A stretch of 47,446 nucleotides of DNA from JBGPOS01 sp041488155 (GCA_041488155.1 JBGPOS010000028.1:1-47446), one strand, 5' to 3'; shown: positions 7,663-16,035, numbered from the stretch's first letter. The notes: generated from the sequence alone by a model not told the origin. Translations and numbers: made by a program.

Positions 7663-8394
7663 CTAGCGCTGCACGCGGTAGCGACAGTAGACCTCGTTCG
7701 TTTCGTCGTCGGGCACAGCGGAGACCAACTGCAGGTGGGGAGCGGTGGCGCGTGTGAATGGGGCGTCGCCTTCGACCGCCGTGAGCGTGTCGCGGCCGGC
7801 GACGATGAGAGGACCGAGCGTGAGGAAGTATTCGTCGACGAGCCCGAGACGAAAGAGGCCGGCGTTGACGTCAGGGCCGCCTTCGACGAGCAGGACGCGG
7901 GCCTCCAGGTCTTGGCGCATGTGGCGGAGCATCGCCGGCAGCTCGTCGCCGGCGGGGACTCCGTAGACGGGACGTCCTGTGGCTTCAAGGGTCTTGCGGC
8001 GTCTCGCCGGGGCCTTGCTGGACAGGTAGACGACCGCTGGAAAGTCACGAGCGGTGAAGAAGACACGGTCGAGAGGCAGATCGCCGGAGCGGGAGAGGAC
8101 GGCGGCGACGGGGCAACGCGGCTTCCCGCGTTCGATGCGCAGCCGGTCGAGCTCTGCGTCGCCGAGGCGTGAGGACGTGCCGCTCGCGCGCAGGGTGCCA
8201 GCGCCGTTCAGGATGGCATCGGCGTTGACGCGCAGTTCGCGCATGAGGCGCTGGTCGGTCTTCGAGCCGATCCCCTGCTCGGTGCCTTCGATCGCGACCT
8301 TGCCGTCGGCGGACATGACCATGTTCACGAGGACGTAGGGGCGCTCCATGGGTGCGGGCGGGAGGTCGAGAGAGGTGTAGTCGGGCGTCGCCAT
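7663..8394 (-). CDS. RibD C-terminal domain / dihydrofolate-reductase-family protein
   Basis: A 243-residue single-domain protein of the RibD_C (DHFR-fold) family. Key features: VLVNMVMSADGKVA near the N terminus, the segment DQRLMRELRVNADAILNGAGTLRA that shapes the NADPH site, and VLLVEGGPDVNAGLFRLGLVDE. In riboflavin synthesis such domains reduce the ribosylamino-pyrimidine phosphate; stand-alone copies also occur as pteridine or unknown reductases. No deaminase domain is attached and no other rib gene is nearby, so the exact substrate is open. ATG start without a strong ribosome site; an alternative start is M16 (MERPYVLVN). Confidence 0.88.
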   Translation of the reverse strand: MATPDYTSLDLPPAPMERPYVLVNMVMSADGKVAIEGTEQGIGSKTDQRLMRELRVNADAILNGAGTLRASGTSSRLGDAELDRLRIERGKPRCPVAAVLSRSGDLPLDRVFFTARDFPAVVYLSSKAPARRRKTLEATGRPVYGVPAGDELPAMLRHMRQDLEARVLLVEGGPDVNAGLFRLGLVDEYFLTLGPLIVAGRDTLTAVEGDAPFTRATAPHLQLVSAVPDDETNEVYCRYRVQR

Positions 8395-8791
8395 GATATC
8401 TACGGGGCTGTGAGAGCATGAAGCCGTTTCCCGTCGCTGTCGGCCACATCAGCGAGGATCGGCGAACCGTCCTAATGAATCTTTAGCCTTCACGACGGTG
8501 AACTCAGCCATCTGGTCCAGGACCCTCCTTCCGATGCCGATTGTTATGAGTCTACCGCCCCACGCCGTCAATGCTCACTCTTGCGGGCGGGGCGAGTGTC
8601 GGACGGCAGATGTGCCGCGATGCTCGCGACTACCCTCCGGACGACGCGGATCGGTCCGGTCTGCCGCCGCTCCGAGCAGCCGCTGCCAGACGGGAATGAC
8701 GAGGGCCTGTGTGAGCAGCTCGGCTGCTCGAGATTGCCGATTTGCTTCGAATTCATGGTTGTCCTAATTCGGGCTAACTCGGGCCGTGGCG
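8395..8791. other. 397-bp stretch without a supported gene
   Basis: On the minus strand one frame without a start codon reads RAAELLTQALVIPVWQRLLG, which is helix-like and could be a gene remnant; nothing else looks coding. It should contain the promoter of the RibD-like gene. Confidence 0.4.
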
Positions 8792-8992
8792 CTAGCGGTC
8801 GTCGCGCCGCGCGAACGGGGCGAAGCTCGCCCAGAAGAGTATCGAAAGCACCAGGCCCATCGATCCGACGACCATGAGGATGGCGCCAACGACCTTGATG
8901 TCGAGGCCCACCACTGTTGCTTTCACCGCCCAGGCAAGGATCGCGCCAGCCGCGATGAGCAAGAGACTGAGGCCAATGCTTCCATTGTTCAT
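8792..8992 (-). CDS. DUF6458-like small membrane protein
   Basis: A 66-residue protein with two transmembrane helices (about 6-27 and 34-55) and a short basic tail (FARRDDR). The pattern SIGLSLLLIAAGAILAWAV, then GLDIKVVGAILMVVGSMGL is that of the DUF6458 family, common in actinobacteria and related high-GC bacteria. Function unknown; it is next to a GlsB-like stress membrane protein on the same strand, which suggests an envelope-stress role. ATG start preceded by a GGAGG-type site. Confidence 0.75.
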   Translation of the reverse strand: MNNGSIGLSLLLIAAGAILAWAVKATVVGLDIKVVGAILMVVGSMGLVLSILFWASFAPFARRDDR

Positions 8993-9043
8993 TTCGGTCC
9001 GCCTCCTTAGGTCGAGCGTAGCGGAGAAGCGCCCTCCCGGAAA

Positions 9044-9328
9044 TTAGATGAGCCCACGGCGGTTACTTCGTCCTGACGATACCGCCCGGAAGACGATGAT
9101 GACCGCGATCGCGCCGAGCACGGCGATAACCAGGCTCCGGACGTTAAAGCCCGTAACCTCGCCATAGCCGAGTGCCACGCTGACGAAGCCCCCGACGATC
9201 GCTCCAGCCACGCCCAGCAATGTCGTCATGACTAATCCGCGCAGTCCGATCCCGCTGCCGCCGCCGAGGATGAACTCTGCTATGAGACCGGCCACGAGGC
9301 CGACGAGAATCCAGGTTAGCAATCCCAC
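9044..9328 (-). CDS. GlsB/YeaQ/YmgE family stress-response membrane protein
   Basis: A 94-residue protein of the transglycosylase-associated (GlsB/YeaQ/YmgE) family: an N-terminal helix WILVGLVAGLIAEFILGGG, then GIGLRGLVMTTLLGVAGAIV and a third hydrophobic helix (SLVIAVLGAIAVIIVFRA). The Gly-rich helices are typical. The start is GTG at 9328, preceded by GAGGAGGAAAC; longer in-frame starts have no homology. Members are induced by acid or general stress in several bacteria. Confidence 0.85.
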   Translation of the reverse strand: MGLLTWILVGLVAGLIAEFILGGGSGIGLRGLVMTTLLGVAGAIVGGFVSVALGYGEVTGFNVRSLVIAVLGAIAVIIVFRAVSSGRSNRRGLI

Positions 9329-9791
9329 TGATGGTTTCCTCCTCGCCGGTGTCTCGGATGCGCCGACCAGATCCTTCAGCACCCATTTGGCCGTACACCA
9401 CGGGCGGACGGGCGCTTTCCCCGAACCGCTCGGCCCAATCCGCGGCGGGGCAGAGGCCTTAGATAACACGGTAGACCCGACAGAGTCTGAACCGCATCCC
9501 CATACTACTCGGACATCCCGGGGTACACTGAACTCTCGCGCAGTCTCCGGTATGGAAGACGAGGGGGGACGGAACGCCTCGGAACCTCGAACGCAGCCTC
9601 AGGGCGGGGCAAAGCTTCGCAAGCCCGACCGGCGTGAATAGGAGTCGGGAGCGCCCCAAGCGGCAGCCGTAGGTTCGTCGATGGTGGAAGCTAAGCGCTC
9701 CTGGCTGAAAACAGCATGGCATCCATGCTTTCGGCGGTGATGACGCTGCGGCCCGTCGGCGGGTTCGGGTGAGACAGCGCCTGCAGCAGGT
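9329..9791. other. 463-bp stretch without a supported gene
   Basis: Open frames here are Arg/Ser/Pro-rich shadows with no family resemblance. I see no RNA gene or repeat. Confidence 0.4.
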
Positions 9792-10022
9792 TCAAATGCG
9801 CCCCGCTTTGCGGACCGAATAGCGTGTTCCCTTGTGCGCAGCACTGCGCCCCGGCGAATTCGAGGGTCGAGAGGCTGGCGAAGCGCAGCCGTCATGGGCG
9901 TAGACCACCCCACCGAGGAGCAAGGCCGTCTCTTCGGCTGAAATGCCGCCGCCACACCAAAGGCAGCACGGATCGGAGTTGTCCCGGCCGCTCGTCTCGG
10001 GTCGACAAAGGCCAGTTGACAT
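9792..10022 (-). CDS. Small protein with zinc-ribbon/LIM-like cysteine pattern
   Basis: A 76-residue open frame. Residues about 18-46 read CCLWCGGGISAEETALLLGG followed by VVYAHDGC, a CxxC ... HxxC arrangement like a treble-clef or LIM-half zinc site. The rest is Ser/Arg-rich and probably disordered. The ATG at 10022 is preceded by GGAGGTG at good spacing, which supports translation. Partner and function unknown. Confidence 0.45.
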   Translation of the reverse strand: MSTGLCRPETSGRDNSDPCCLWCGGGISAEETALLLGGVVYAHDGCASPASRPSNSPGRSAAHKGTRYSVRKAGRI

Positions 10023-10185
10023 GGGCGCACCTCCAGTCGATCACGGCCATCATCTCGGTCCCTGATTGATAGAGGGTTAAGTTGTTGTCGGTGGAGTCGC
10101 CCTTCGCGGTCCAGATTGTCTCGGCGGAGCAGCGCGTAATTGTGTTGACCCCATCGACGGGCCCGGACTTAGACTGCCCTCGGCA

Positions 10186-10692
10186 ATGGCAGCGCAAGAC
10201 CAATACCGGGATCAGGCCCTCAAGCAGATTGACGACCTTGACAGAGTCGCGAACCTAGTAAACGTGTTGAAGCCGCCACCGCTGACAATGCCACAGGACA
10301 CAATCCGTTCCGCGGGCCTTGAGCCCGGACTAATCCACGGCCTTTGCATTGTGGGTCTGTGGGCAGCGATCGATGCCTTCTTAGAGCGAGTTGGCCACGG
10401 CGGCAGAAGTCTTCCGGAGCGGTTGAGCGAAAGAGTCTCATCGGAGCTGGTCAGCGCATCGAAAGAAATCGAGGACATTCGGCATCTCTACGCGCACAAC
10501 TTCGGAGGGCTCGTTGATGACCGCTACCTCACCAGCAGGCGGCGCTATGTGCTGATCAGTCGGCGCCCATTGGTTCTGTCGTCGGGTGCGACGTACGACG
10601 GGCGGCATCTTCGGATCGATGCGACTCACTTTCTTTGGTACGTAGCGCAGTCGCGAGCCATCGTCGAGCAGGTGCGAGCTTCGGGAGAGTGA
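10186..10692 (+). CDS. HEPN-like domain protein (possible RNase)
   Basis: A 168-residue, mostly helical protein. Residues 96-105 read EDIRHLYAHN, an R-x4-H motif (R99, H104) of the form found in HEPN-domain ribonucleases and HEPN toxins; the motif is at the end of a helix and followed by Asn, as in many RHxxxHN variants. The remainder (HGLCIVGLWAAIDAFLERVG) fits a four-helix HEPN bundle. No nucleotidyltransferase (MNT) antitoxin is adjacent. ATG start without a clear ribosome site. The HEPN assignment rests on the motif and helix pattern only. Confidence 0.6.
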   Translation: MAAQDQYRDQALKQIDDLDRVANLVNVLKPPPLTMPQDTIRSAGLEPGLIHGLCIVGLWAAIDAFLERVGHGGRSLPERLSERVSSELVSASKEIEDIRHLYAHNFGGLVDDRYLTSRRRYVLISRRPLVLSSGATYDGRHLRIDATHFLWYVAQSRAIVEQVRASGE

Positions 10693-10849
10693 GTCGGGCG
10701 CGCCCTGAGGCAAAGATCGCGGATTCGCCAGAGCACTCCCGTCGACATCGGTCTGGAGCTCGCCGGGGGTGGGGGATGGTGTCGGTTTTCGCCACATGCG
10801 GCCGAAACGTCTCATCCCATTTTGATGGCCCCGGCGGCACGGCCGTAGC

Positions 10850-10870
10850 ACGATCTGCGCATCGTGTTGC
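10850..10870 (+). repeat. 21-bp dispersed repeat, copy 2
   Basis: 20 of 21 positions identical to 6615-6635. It ends 31 bp before the likely start of the tyrosine recombinase, the place where an attP core is often found. Confidence 0.4.
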
Positions 10871-10901
10871 TTCGCGGGCCGAGTAGAGCGTGTATGGACC
10901 C

Positions 10902-11834
10902 ATGAACAACACACGCCTCCGCGCCGCCCCCACCGACCCTTCCGCCTGGCAGAACGCCCTCTACGCCTTCCTGGCCGAGAAGGAGCGTCGCTCCGGCTCT
11001 CGCCGCACGGTAGAGTCCTACTCACGGATGCTCCAGCACTTCTTCGGCCGCACCGGCAAGACCCCGGATCAAGTCGTCAGCCCCGACGTCCTCTCCTGGG
11101 CGCACGGCATTGGACTCTCCGGACATGAGCCTTCAGCTATCACCATCGGCGCCCGAGTGGCGTGCCTCTCCTCGTTCTACAAGTTCCTGATCCGCATGAG
11201 CATGGTCACGGGGAATCCATGCGACGCGCTGGAGCGTCCGAAGATCCAGACGAGCCCGGCGCGCGGCTACACGGCGGCCGACGTTCAGAAGGTCCTCGGC
11301 GCCATCCCGGATACCGTCGCCGGCCGACGCGATCGCGCCATCGTCCTGATGCTCGTCATGACCGGGCGCCGGCGGAGTGAGGTGATCGCCCTGAGGGCGA
11401 AGGACATCACCGTCGAGGACGACAGGGCGTTCTACTCCTATCGAGGCAAGGGCGGGAAGCAGGGACGGCGTGAACTGCCGCGGCCGGCGTTCGAGGCGAT
11501 CCTCGCGACGGTTTCTGACGCTAGCAAATCGATAGTAACGATGGAGGCGGACGAGTCGCTCTGGCAGGCAGGCGCAGGGAGGCGCGGAGTGACCAGCGCG
11601 ACGTTCTACACCCGCCTGCGCAAGTACATGGTGGCGGCAGGCCTTCCGCCCACCGGCGTCCACGTACTCCGCCACACGGCCGCCAAGCTGCGCCGTGACG
11701 CCGGGGAGTCGATCGAGTCGGTGAGCGCGTTTTTGGATCACAGCAGCCTGGCGGTCACGACGACTTATCTGCGGAGGTTGGAGGGCGTGGAGGACCACGG
11801 CTGGGGCAGAGTGGCTGAAGCGATCGGACTGTAG
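10902..11834 (+). CDS. Tyrosine recombinase / site-specific integrase
   Basis: A phage-integrase-family recombinase of about 310 residues. The N-terminal SAM-like core-binding domain (WQNALYAFLAEKERRSGSRR, VESYSRMLQHFF) is followed by the catalytic domain with MLVMTGRRRSEVIALRAKDI (catalytic Arg), a Lys-containing beta-hairpin (YRGKGGKQGRRELP), HVLRHTAAKLRRDAG (H-x-x-R box), LDHSS, and TTYLRRLEG with the nucleophilic Tyr. All six catalytic positions seem present, so it is probably active. ATG at 10902; GTG at 10890 is an alternative. Size and XerC/D-like form fit an integrase of a small element. Confidence 0.92.
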   Translation: MNNTRLRAAPTDPSAWQNALYAFLAEKERRSGSRRTVESYSRMLQHFFGRTGKTPDQVVSPDVLSWAHGIGLSGHEPSAITIGARVACLSSFYKFLIRMSMVTGNPCDALERPKIQTSPARGYTAADVQKVLGAIPDTVAGRRDRAIVLMLVMTGRRRSEVIALRAKDITVEDDRAFYSYRGKGGKQGRRELPRPAFEAILATVSDASKSIVTMEADESLWQAGAGRRGVTSATFYTRLRKYMVAAGLPPTGVHVLRHTAAKLRRDAGESIESVSAFLDHSSLAVTTTYLRRLEGVEDHGWGRVAEAIGL

Positions 11835-11895
11835 TCGGGCGCAGGACCACATAGCGGCGACATCTACGCCAGAATGGGATCTGGCAACCCTCTGT

Positions 11896-12519
11896 CTACG
11901 CCGGGAGGACTTCTCCGCACCACTCCAAGCACCAGAGCCTGCCGTCCCGTACCTCGGCAACGGCTTTATCGACGTTGCCCATCGGCTGCCCCGCGGCGAA
12001 CTCCGGCGTTACGTTCGCCAAGACCAACGGCAGCATGCTGCGGTAGAGACCGCCATGGCCAACGAGGATCGTTGCGCCCGCGGCGCCGGCAACCGCCGCG
12101 ACGAGCTCATGAACGAACGGGACGAACCGAGCCTGCACATCGAGGAAGCTCTCCCCGCCCTCGACCCGGCTGTCCAGCCTACCATGGACCAGCCAGTCGT
12201 CCTGGAGTGCGGCGTGAGCTTCCCATGCCACTTCGTCGGAGCGCCCTTCTAGGATGCCGCAATCGAACTCACGGAGCGCCGCCGCGGTCTCTACCGTGAC
12301 GCCAAGCCGGGCACCGAGGATCTTTGCAGTTTCAACGGCGCGAAAGAGCGGGCTGCTGATAATGCGCTTCACCGACGCGTTGGCGAACGATCGAGCAAGG
12401 ACATCGGCTTGGTCCCGGCCGCGCTCGGTTAACGGGCGCTGGGAACCCCGGTTGGAGATCTCCCGAAGGAGGTTGGCTTCACTCTCGCCGTGGCGGACGA
12501 AATAAAGGGTGGCGACCAC
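11896..12519 (-). CDS. Histidine phosphatase (phosphoglycerate mutase-like) family protein
   Basis: A 207-residue branch-1 histidine phosphatase. The phosphohistidine motif is VRHGESEAN near the N terminus; other features are PLTERGRDQADVLA, SSPLFRAVETAKIL, the acid residue region FDCGILEG, and the second catalytic His in ILVGHGGLYRSML. These enzymes act on varied phosphate esters (sugar phosphates, cobalamin or nucleotide intermediates); no context fixes the substrate. The GTG start at 12519 places the motif at residue about 8 as in relatives; the long upstream in-frame extension is shadow. Confidence 0.88.
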   Translation of the reverse strand: MVATLYFVRHGESEANLLREISNRGSQRPLTERGRDQADVLARSFANASVKRIISSPLFRAVETAKILGARLGVTVETAAALREFDCGILEGRSDEVAWEAHAALQDDWLVHGRLDSRVEGGESFLDVQARFVPFVHELVAAVAGAAGATILVGHGGLYRSMLPLVLANVTPEFAAGQPMGNVDKAVAEVRDGRLWCLEWCGEVLPA

Positions 12520-12771
12520 AAACGACTCCCAACCGGGTGGAACGCGGACTGGCTCTTCCTCGGACTGCTCGCCTCCATCTTCCGATGACCTGCGACATTC
12601 GCGCACTTCGTGAACGCCAGCCAGTTCCTCGATCGCAGGCCGCGGGCCGTGACGACAACCTGGCTGCGCCAGTAGGAGGGAACCGAGGATTGGGGCTGAG
12701 CGAAGGCGGCGGCAGCGATGGGGGTGGCGCCTGGTCCGCTTTCGAGCCGTATCGTTAGGCAGATTGAACAG

Positions 12772-13773
12772 ATGTGGCACACTGGAAGGGTGGACGAACG
12801 AGGCTCGAGTGGAATAGCCGGATTGACTCTGAACGACGTCATCGCCGCCTATTCCACCCCCGTGCCTCTAGTCGTAACGGATGCGGCCACCGGCAAGAGC
12901 CACCAAGAGCTGGCAGGCATCTGGACAGGCAGGGCAAGCCCCCAGCAGTTGTTCGACCAGGCGACTATTGGCGAACGCCTGGCACGCGAAGTTTGGGACA
13001 CCGTGCGCGCCCACCCGTTATACGTCGTGTGGCGACGGCTCGGTGAGCGCGAACTCGAGTGGGTAAGAAGCCGGTCGAGTGTCCTCCCGCCTCCACGCAA
13101 CAAGGCGGCCCTTCACGGAGTGAAGGCCGACCAATCCGTCGAGACCGAGTTGGTCCATGTCCTCCGAGACGCCATCAAGCTCGCCTTCGGCATCAAGGAA
13201 GTCCTTCGCTCGGAGTCGGGCGGCTTCACTTCGATGGAAGTTCACCCGGTCACCGCGCGCACCTTCGCTTCGCAAGCTCCAATCTGGCGAGACCTCAGCC
13301 GCGCAATCGTTCGAACAGTTGGACTGGAACCCGACTTTTGGCGCAGCGCGGCAGCGCTGGCTTATCTGTTCTCGCCCGAGATGGCGCCCGATCTGCTTTT
13401 CTTGCCTTATTGGATGGGGAGCCCCGAGACACCCCGGAACCCGGTCACGGCCCAAGCCGGGACGGCGCTCGGCGTCCCCGATCGCACCGAGCGCGTGGCA
13501 TATAAGGCCAAGGTCGACTGGCGACGAAACTGGGGGAGCACCGCAGTACGTGGGACACCGGGGCCGAGGACCGGCTCCCACCAAACGCCAACAGTACAGC
13601 GGCTGGCGTTGGAACAGTACTTGTTGGCCCGCAGTCGCACGGGCGTGTCGGCACAGATCCTCGCGGAAGACGCCGAAGCCAACCGGCTCTATCGCGCAAC
13701 CCGCAAGGACGATCCGCTGGCGAGCCTCGACGCTCAGGCAGTACGCAGAGTCCTCCGTCAACATCGGCGATAA
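12772..13773 (+). CDS. Unrecognised protein of about 333 residues
   Basis: A long open frame with balanced composition and regular acidic/basic alternation, so very likely a gene, but I recognise no family. It begins with GLTLNDVIAAYSTPVPLVVT and has a Trp-rich middle (PIWRDLSRAIVRTVGLEPDF, then WRSAAALAYLF) and a basic C-terminal end (AVRRVLRQHRR). No signal peptide or membrane segment. The ATG at 12772 and an in-frame GTG 18 nt later are both possible; an upstream ATG at 12718 is less likely. It lies between a phosphatase gene and the serine recombinase operon and may be element cargo. Confidence 0.65.
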   Translation: MWHTGRVDERGSSGIAGLTLNDVIAAYSTPVPLVVTDAATGKSHQELAGIWTGRASPQQLFDQATIGERLAREVWDTVRAHPLYVVWRRLGERELEWVRSRSSVLPPPRNKAALHGVKADQSVETELVHVLRDAIKLAFGIKEVLRSESGGFTSMEVHPVTARTFASQAPIWRDLSRAIVRTVGLEPDFWRSAAALAYLFSPEMAPDLLFLPYWMGSPETPRNPVTAQAGTALGVPDRTERVAYKAKVDWRRNWGSTAVRGTPGPRTGSHQTPTVQRLALEQYLLARSRTGVSAQILAEDAEANRLYRATRKDDPLASLDAQAVRRVLRQHRR

Positions 13774-13836
13774 GATCGCGTTCACGAAATTCCGCGCGCG
13801 GAACTAAGTGAACTCCCAGCATGCAACGCTCCGAGC

Positions 13837-14079
13837 ATGCAGCTAGGGATTGCGCTTCAGTACTTCCCGCCGGACGGCCAATCGGCTCCGGTCACCGTTC
13901 ACCTCTCGACCGATCCTGACCTGATCGCCCTTTTCCGTGAACGATGCCTGAAGGCAGCCGTCGACCGTCGCCGTTGTTCCCTTGACCCGGTCGCTCGCCT
14001 CATAGAGGGAGCTGAGGAAGAACGGCTCCACAAGGTCCTGGACTCGCTCGTCCCCGAGCGCCGCGAGGCGAACCGATGA
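13837..14079 (+). CDS. Small helical protein upstream of serine recombinase
   Basis: An 80-residue open frame: a short strand-forming start (LGIALQYFPPDGQSAPVTVH) and then a charged helical part (DPDLIALFRERCLKAAVDRR, then EGAEEERLHKVLDSLVPER). No family recognised. Its stop overlaps the next gene by ATGA, and that gene overlaps the recombinase, so the three are likely co-transcribed. Position and size would suit an accessory DNA-binding or directionality factor, but that is a guess from context. Confidence 0.5.
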   Translation: MQLGIALQYFPPDGQSAPVTVHLSTDPDLIALFRERCLKAAVDRRRCSLDPVARLIEGAEEERLHKVLDSLVPERREANR

Positions 14080-14294
14080 GCGAAACGCGCGACGCTGCAG
14101 CTCTCCCAGCTCGCCGGCAACAGTTGGAACCCGTCAGTCCGGGACCGGTTGCCCTTCGCCGGCGAGAAGAGCGTGTATGTCCGCTGACCACGACGGGCCA
14201 CCGCCTGTTGTCGATGTCGCCCCCAATGCGGAGGTTCACGCAACTATGCGTCGACGAGTACCGGAGACAGCTTCTCGGGAGGCCAGAGCAGTGA
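14076..14294 (+). CDS. Small basic protein coupled to serine recombinase
   Basis: A 72-residue open frame starting with the ATGA overlap of the previous gene and ending in TGATG with the recombinase start. Sequence is Arg- and Pro-rich (e.g. PGPVALRRREER) with a C-terminal helix (RRFTQLCVDEYRRQLLG). No family recognised. The double overlap is the main evidence that it is translated; composition alone would not be convincing. Confidence 0.4.
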   Translation: MSETRDAAALPARRQQLEPVSPGPVALRRREERVCPLTTTGHRLLSMSPPMRRFTQLCVDEYRRQLLGRPEQ

Positions 14295-15739
14295 TGCGGG
14301 CCGTCCTCTTCGCTCGCGTGTCGTCGGGCAAGCAAGCGGGTGAGGAACGCTTCTCTATCCCCACTCAGCTCCGGGAAATGCGAGAGTTCTGTGGACGCGA
14401 AGGACTGATCGTTGTCGATGAGCTGGTCGCCCCGGGCCGAAGCGCCTCCGTGTCGAGGCTGGAGCTCATTCCCGAGCTCCTCGCAGCGGTCGTGGCCGTG
14501 GAGTGCGGACAGGCGAGGGTCCTCGTGTACCACGACTCGACCCGGCTTTCCCGAAACAACCTCCTCGCCAACGAGATCTTGAACAGGATTGAACGAGCCG
14601 GGGGGACATTGCGGAACGTCCAAGGATCGACCGACTACCACACGCCCGAAGGCCACGCATTCTTCCAGATGGAGAACACCTTCAGCACTCTGCAGGGCGA
14701 GAAGATCGGCGAGCATGCCAGGAAAGGCAAGCGCGGCCAGTTCCTCGGCGGCATCCAGGTCGGCGGATTTCCCTGGCCCTATCAACGCAACGACTCCTCC
14801 CGAAGCGCGCCACCGCGGGTCGACCCCGCCGAAGCAAGTGTCCTCCGCCAAATCTTCGAAGACTTCGCCATCGGACGTGGTTGCCGCGAGATCGCTCGGG
14901 AGCTCGCAGCCCGCGGGGTGCGGCCACCCGGCCGCACCGGCTACTGGATTCCGCAGACCGTGGACGGCTTCCGGACGAATCGCTACTACCTCGGAGAAAT
15001 CGCCCATCATGGCCAGTGGCGAGAAGGCAACCACGAAGCGCTGATCTCGGAACAGCTCTTCGCGGCCGCGGCGGCCCGGGGTAAGCGGGCGTCGCGATCA
15101 AGCGCCTGGGCACCGATGTTGCTCCAGGGAATTGCCAAATGCGCGGAGGGCCACAGGCTCTACCCATTTCGCCCGAACAAGGGAAAGAACTTCCCCGGCG
15201 TCTTCTACGAGTACTACCGAGATCCCTCGAAAGACTTCAACCGTCCCTGTTCAGTCGGCCGGCAGCATTGGCCGGTCGCCGAGCCTGACACCGCCGTTCG
15301 GGCTGTCATCCGAAGCCTGGCCCTCGATGAGCCTTGGCTACGCTACATCGAGTCAGAGGCCCGCAAGCCGCTAGCGGACGACGCCTCGGACGAACGCCGC
15401 AAGCTGCAATCCAAGCGGAAGCGGGCCGTCCGCGCGTGGATCGAACAGAACCTCCCAGAAGACGAATACCGCGAGATCATTCGCGGCATCGATGCTCGCC
15501 TGTCAATGCTACCGGCCGCTCAAGTCACGATTCTCCCCTCTCTCGACCGGCTGCTGTCGTTTCAGCAACTGTGGGCCGACGCCTCGGCGACATTCCGCAA
15601 TGACGTCTGCCGGACGCTCTTCTCCCGGGTGCAACTGAATGAGGACGAGTCGGTCACGGTCGAGCCCTGGCCTGAGTTCGAAGACCTGTTCTGTCTTCGT
15701 CGCTCTTACGTTAGTGAAAGTCAGCCGGAGCGAGGTTGA
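14294..15739 (+). CDS. Large serine recombinase (site-specific integrase/resolvase family)
   Basis: A 481-residue large serine recombinase. The resolvase catalytic domain (about 1-145) starts MRAVLFARVSSGKQ with nucleophile Ser10 and has HDSTRLSRNNLLANEI with the conserved RLSR arginines. The Recombinase domain (about 165-270) has GGFPWPYQRND and QIFEDFAIGRGCREIARELA. The zinc-ribbon region is reduced: AKCAEGHRLYPF and NRPCSVGRQHW do not give the usual four cysteines. A helical region (355-400) may be the coiled coil. I chose ATG 14294, which starts directly before the catalytic strand and couples to the upstream gene; longer in-frame starts run through that gene. Its 3' end overlaps a truncated comM gene. 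Confidence 0.9.
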   Translation: MRAVLFARVSSGKQAGEERFSIPTQLREMREFCGREGLIVVDELVAPGRSASVSRLELIPELLAAVVAVECGQARVLVYHDSTRLSRNNLLANEILNRIERAGGTLRNVQGSTDYHTPEGHAFFQMENTFSTLQGEKIGEHARKGKRGQFLGGIQVGGFPWPYQRNDSSRSAPPRVDPAEASVLRQIFEDFAIGRGCREIARELAARGVRPPGRTGYWIPQTVDGFRTNRYYLGEIAHHGQWREGNHEALISEQLFAAAAARGKRASRSSAWAPMLLQGIAKCAEGHRLYPFRPNKGKNFPGVFYEYYRDPSKDFNRPCSVGRQHWPVAEPDTAVRAVIRSLALDEPWLRYIESEARKPLADDASDERRKLQSKRKRAVRAWIEQNLPEDEYREIIRGIDARLSMLPAAQVTILPSLDRLLSFQQLWADASATFRNDVCRTLFSRVQLNEDESVTVEPWPEFEDLFCLRRSYVSESQPERG

Positions 15740-15941
15740 CGATGATGCGGCTGTTGAACGGCCAGGTGAGGCCGCTGTTGCGGATGGCGGCCCGCACCCG
15801 TTCGCGCGATTCCTGGACGGCCGTGTCGGGCAGGCCGACGACGGTGGTCGTTGGGTTTTCGGCGCGAGTGATGTCGACCTCGACGTCGACGAGCTCACCT
15901 TCGAGTCCGATGAGGGCACAACTCTGGACGGTGGCGAGCAT
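15711..15941 (-). pseudogene. comM: Truncated ComM/YifB (Mg-chelatase-like AAA ATPase) N terminus
   Basis: The first 76 residues match the start of YifB/ComM: MLATVQSCALIGLEGELVDV, TTTVVGLPDTAVQESRERVR, then NSRIIVNLAPADFH before a stop. Full-length ComM is about 500 residues and this motif normally continues NLAPADLRKEG. Homology stops exactly where the frame meets the 3' end of the serine recombinase gene. The remaining ComM part (AAA and lid domains) is nowhere in the window. The intact protein is a branch-migration helicase aiding DNA uptake. The simplest reading is that an element carrying the recombinase inserted here. Confidence 0.8.
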
Positions 15942-16035
15942 TAGGGGATTGTCAGGAGCGGTCGTGACGGGGGTCTAGCTGGATCGTTGGCCAGGCCGGG
16001 TGGCTATACAGGCCATCGCCACTTCGACGTTCGAG

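Noticed and set aside
7594..8172. 192-codon plus-strand frame across the tRNA-Asn fragment
   Set aside because: Shadow of the RibD-like gene; it starts within tRNA sequence.
10186..10692. Classical HEPN/MNT toxin-antitoxin pair
   Set aside because: No nucleotidyltransferase-like gene is adjacent on either side, so only an orphan HEPN-like protein is claimed.
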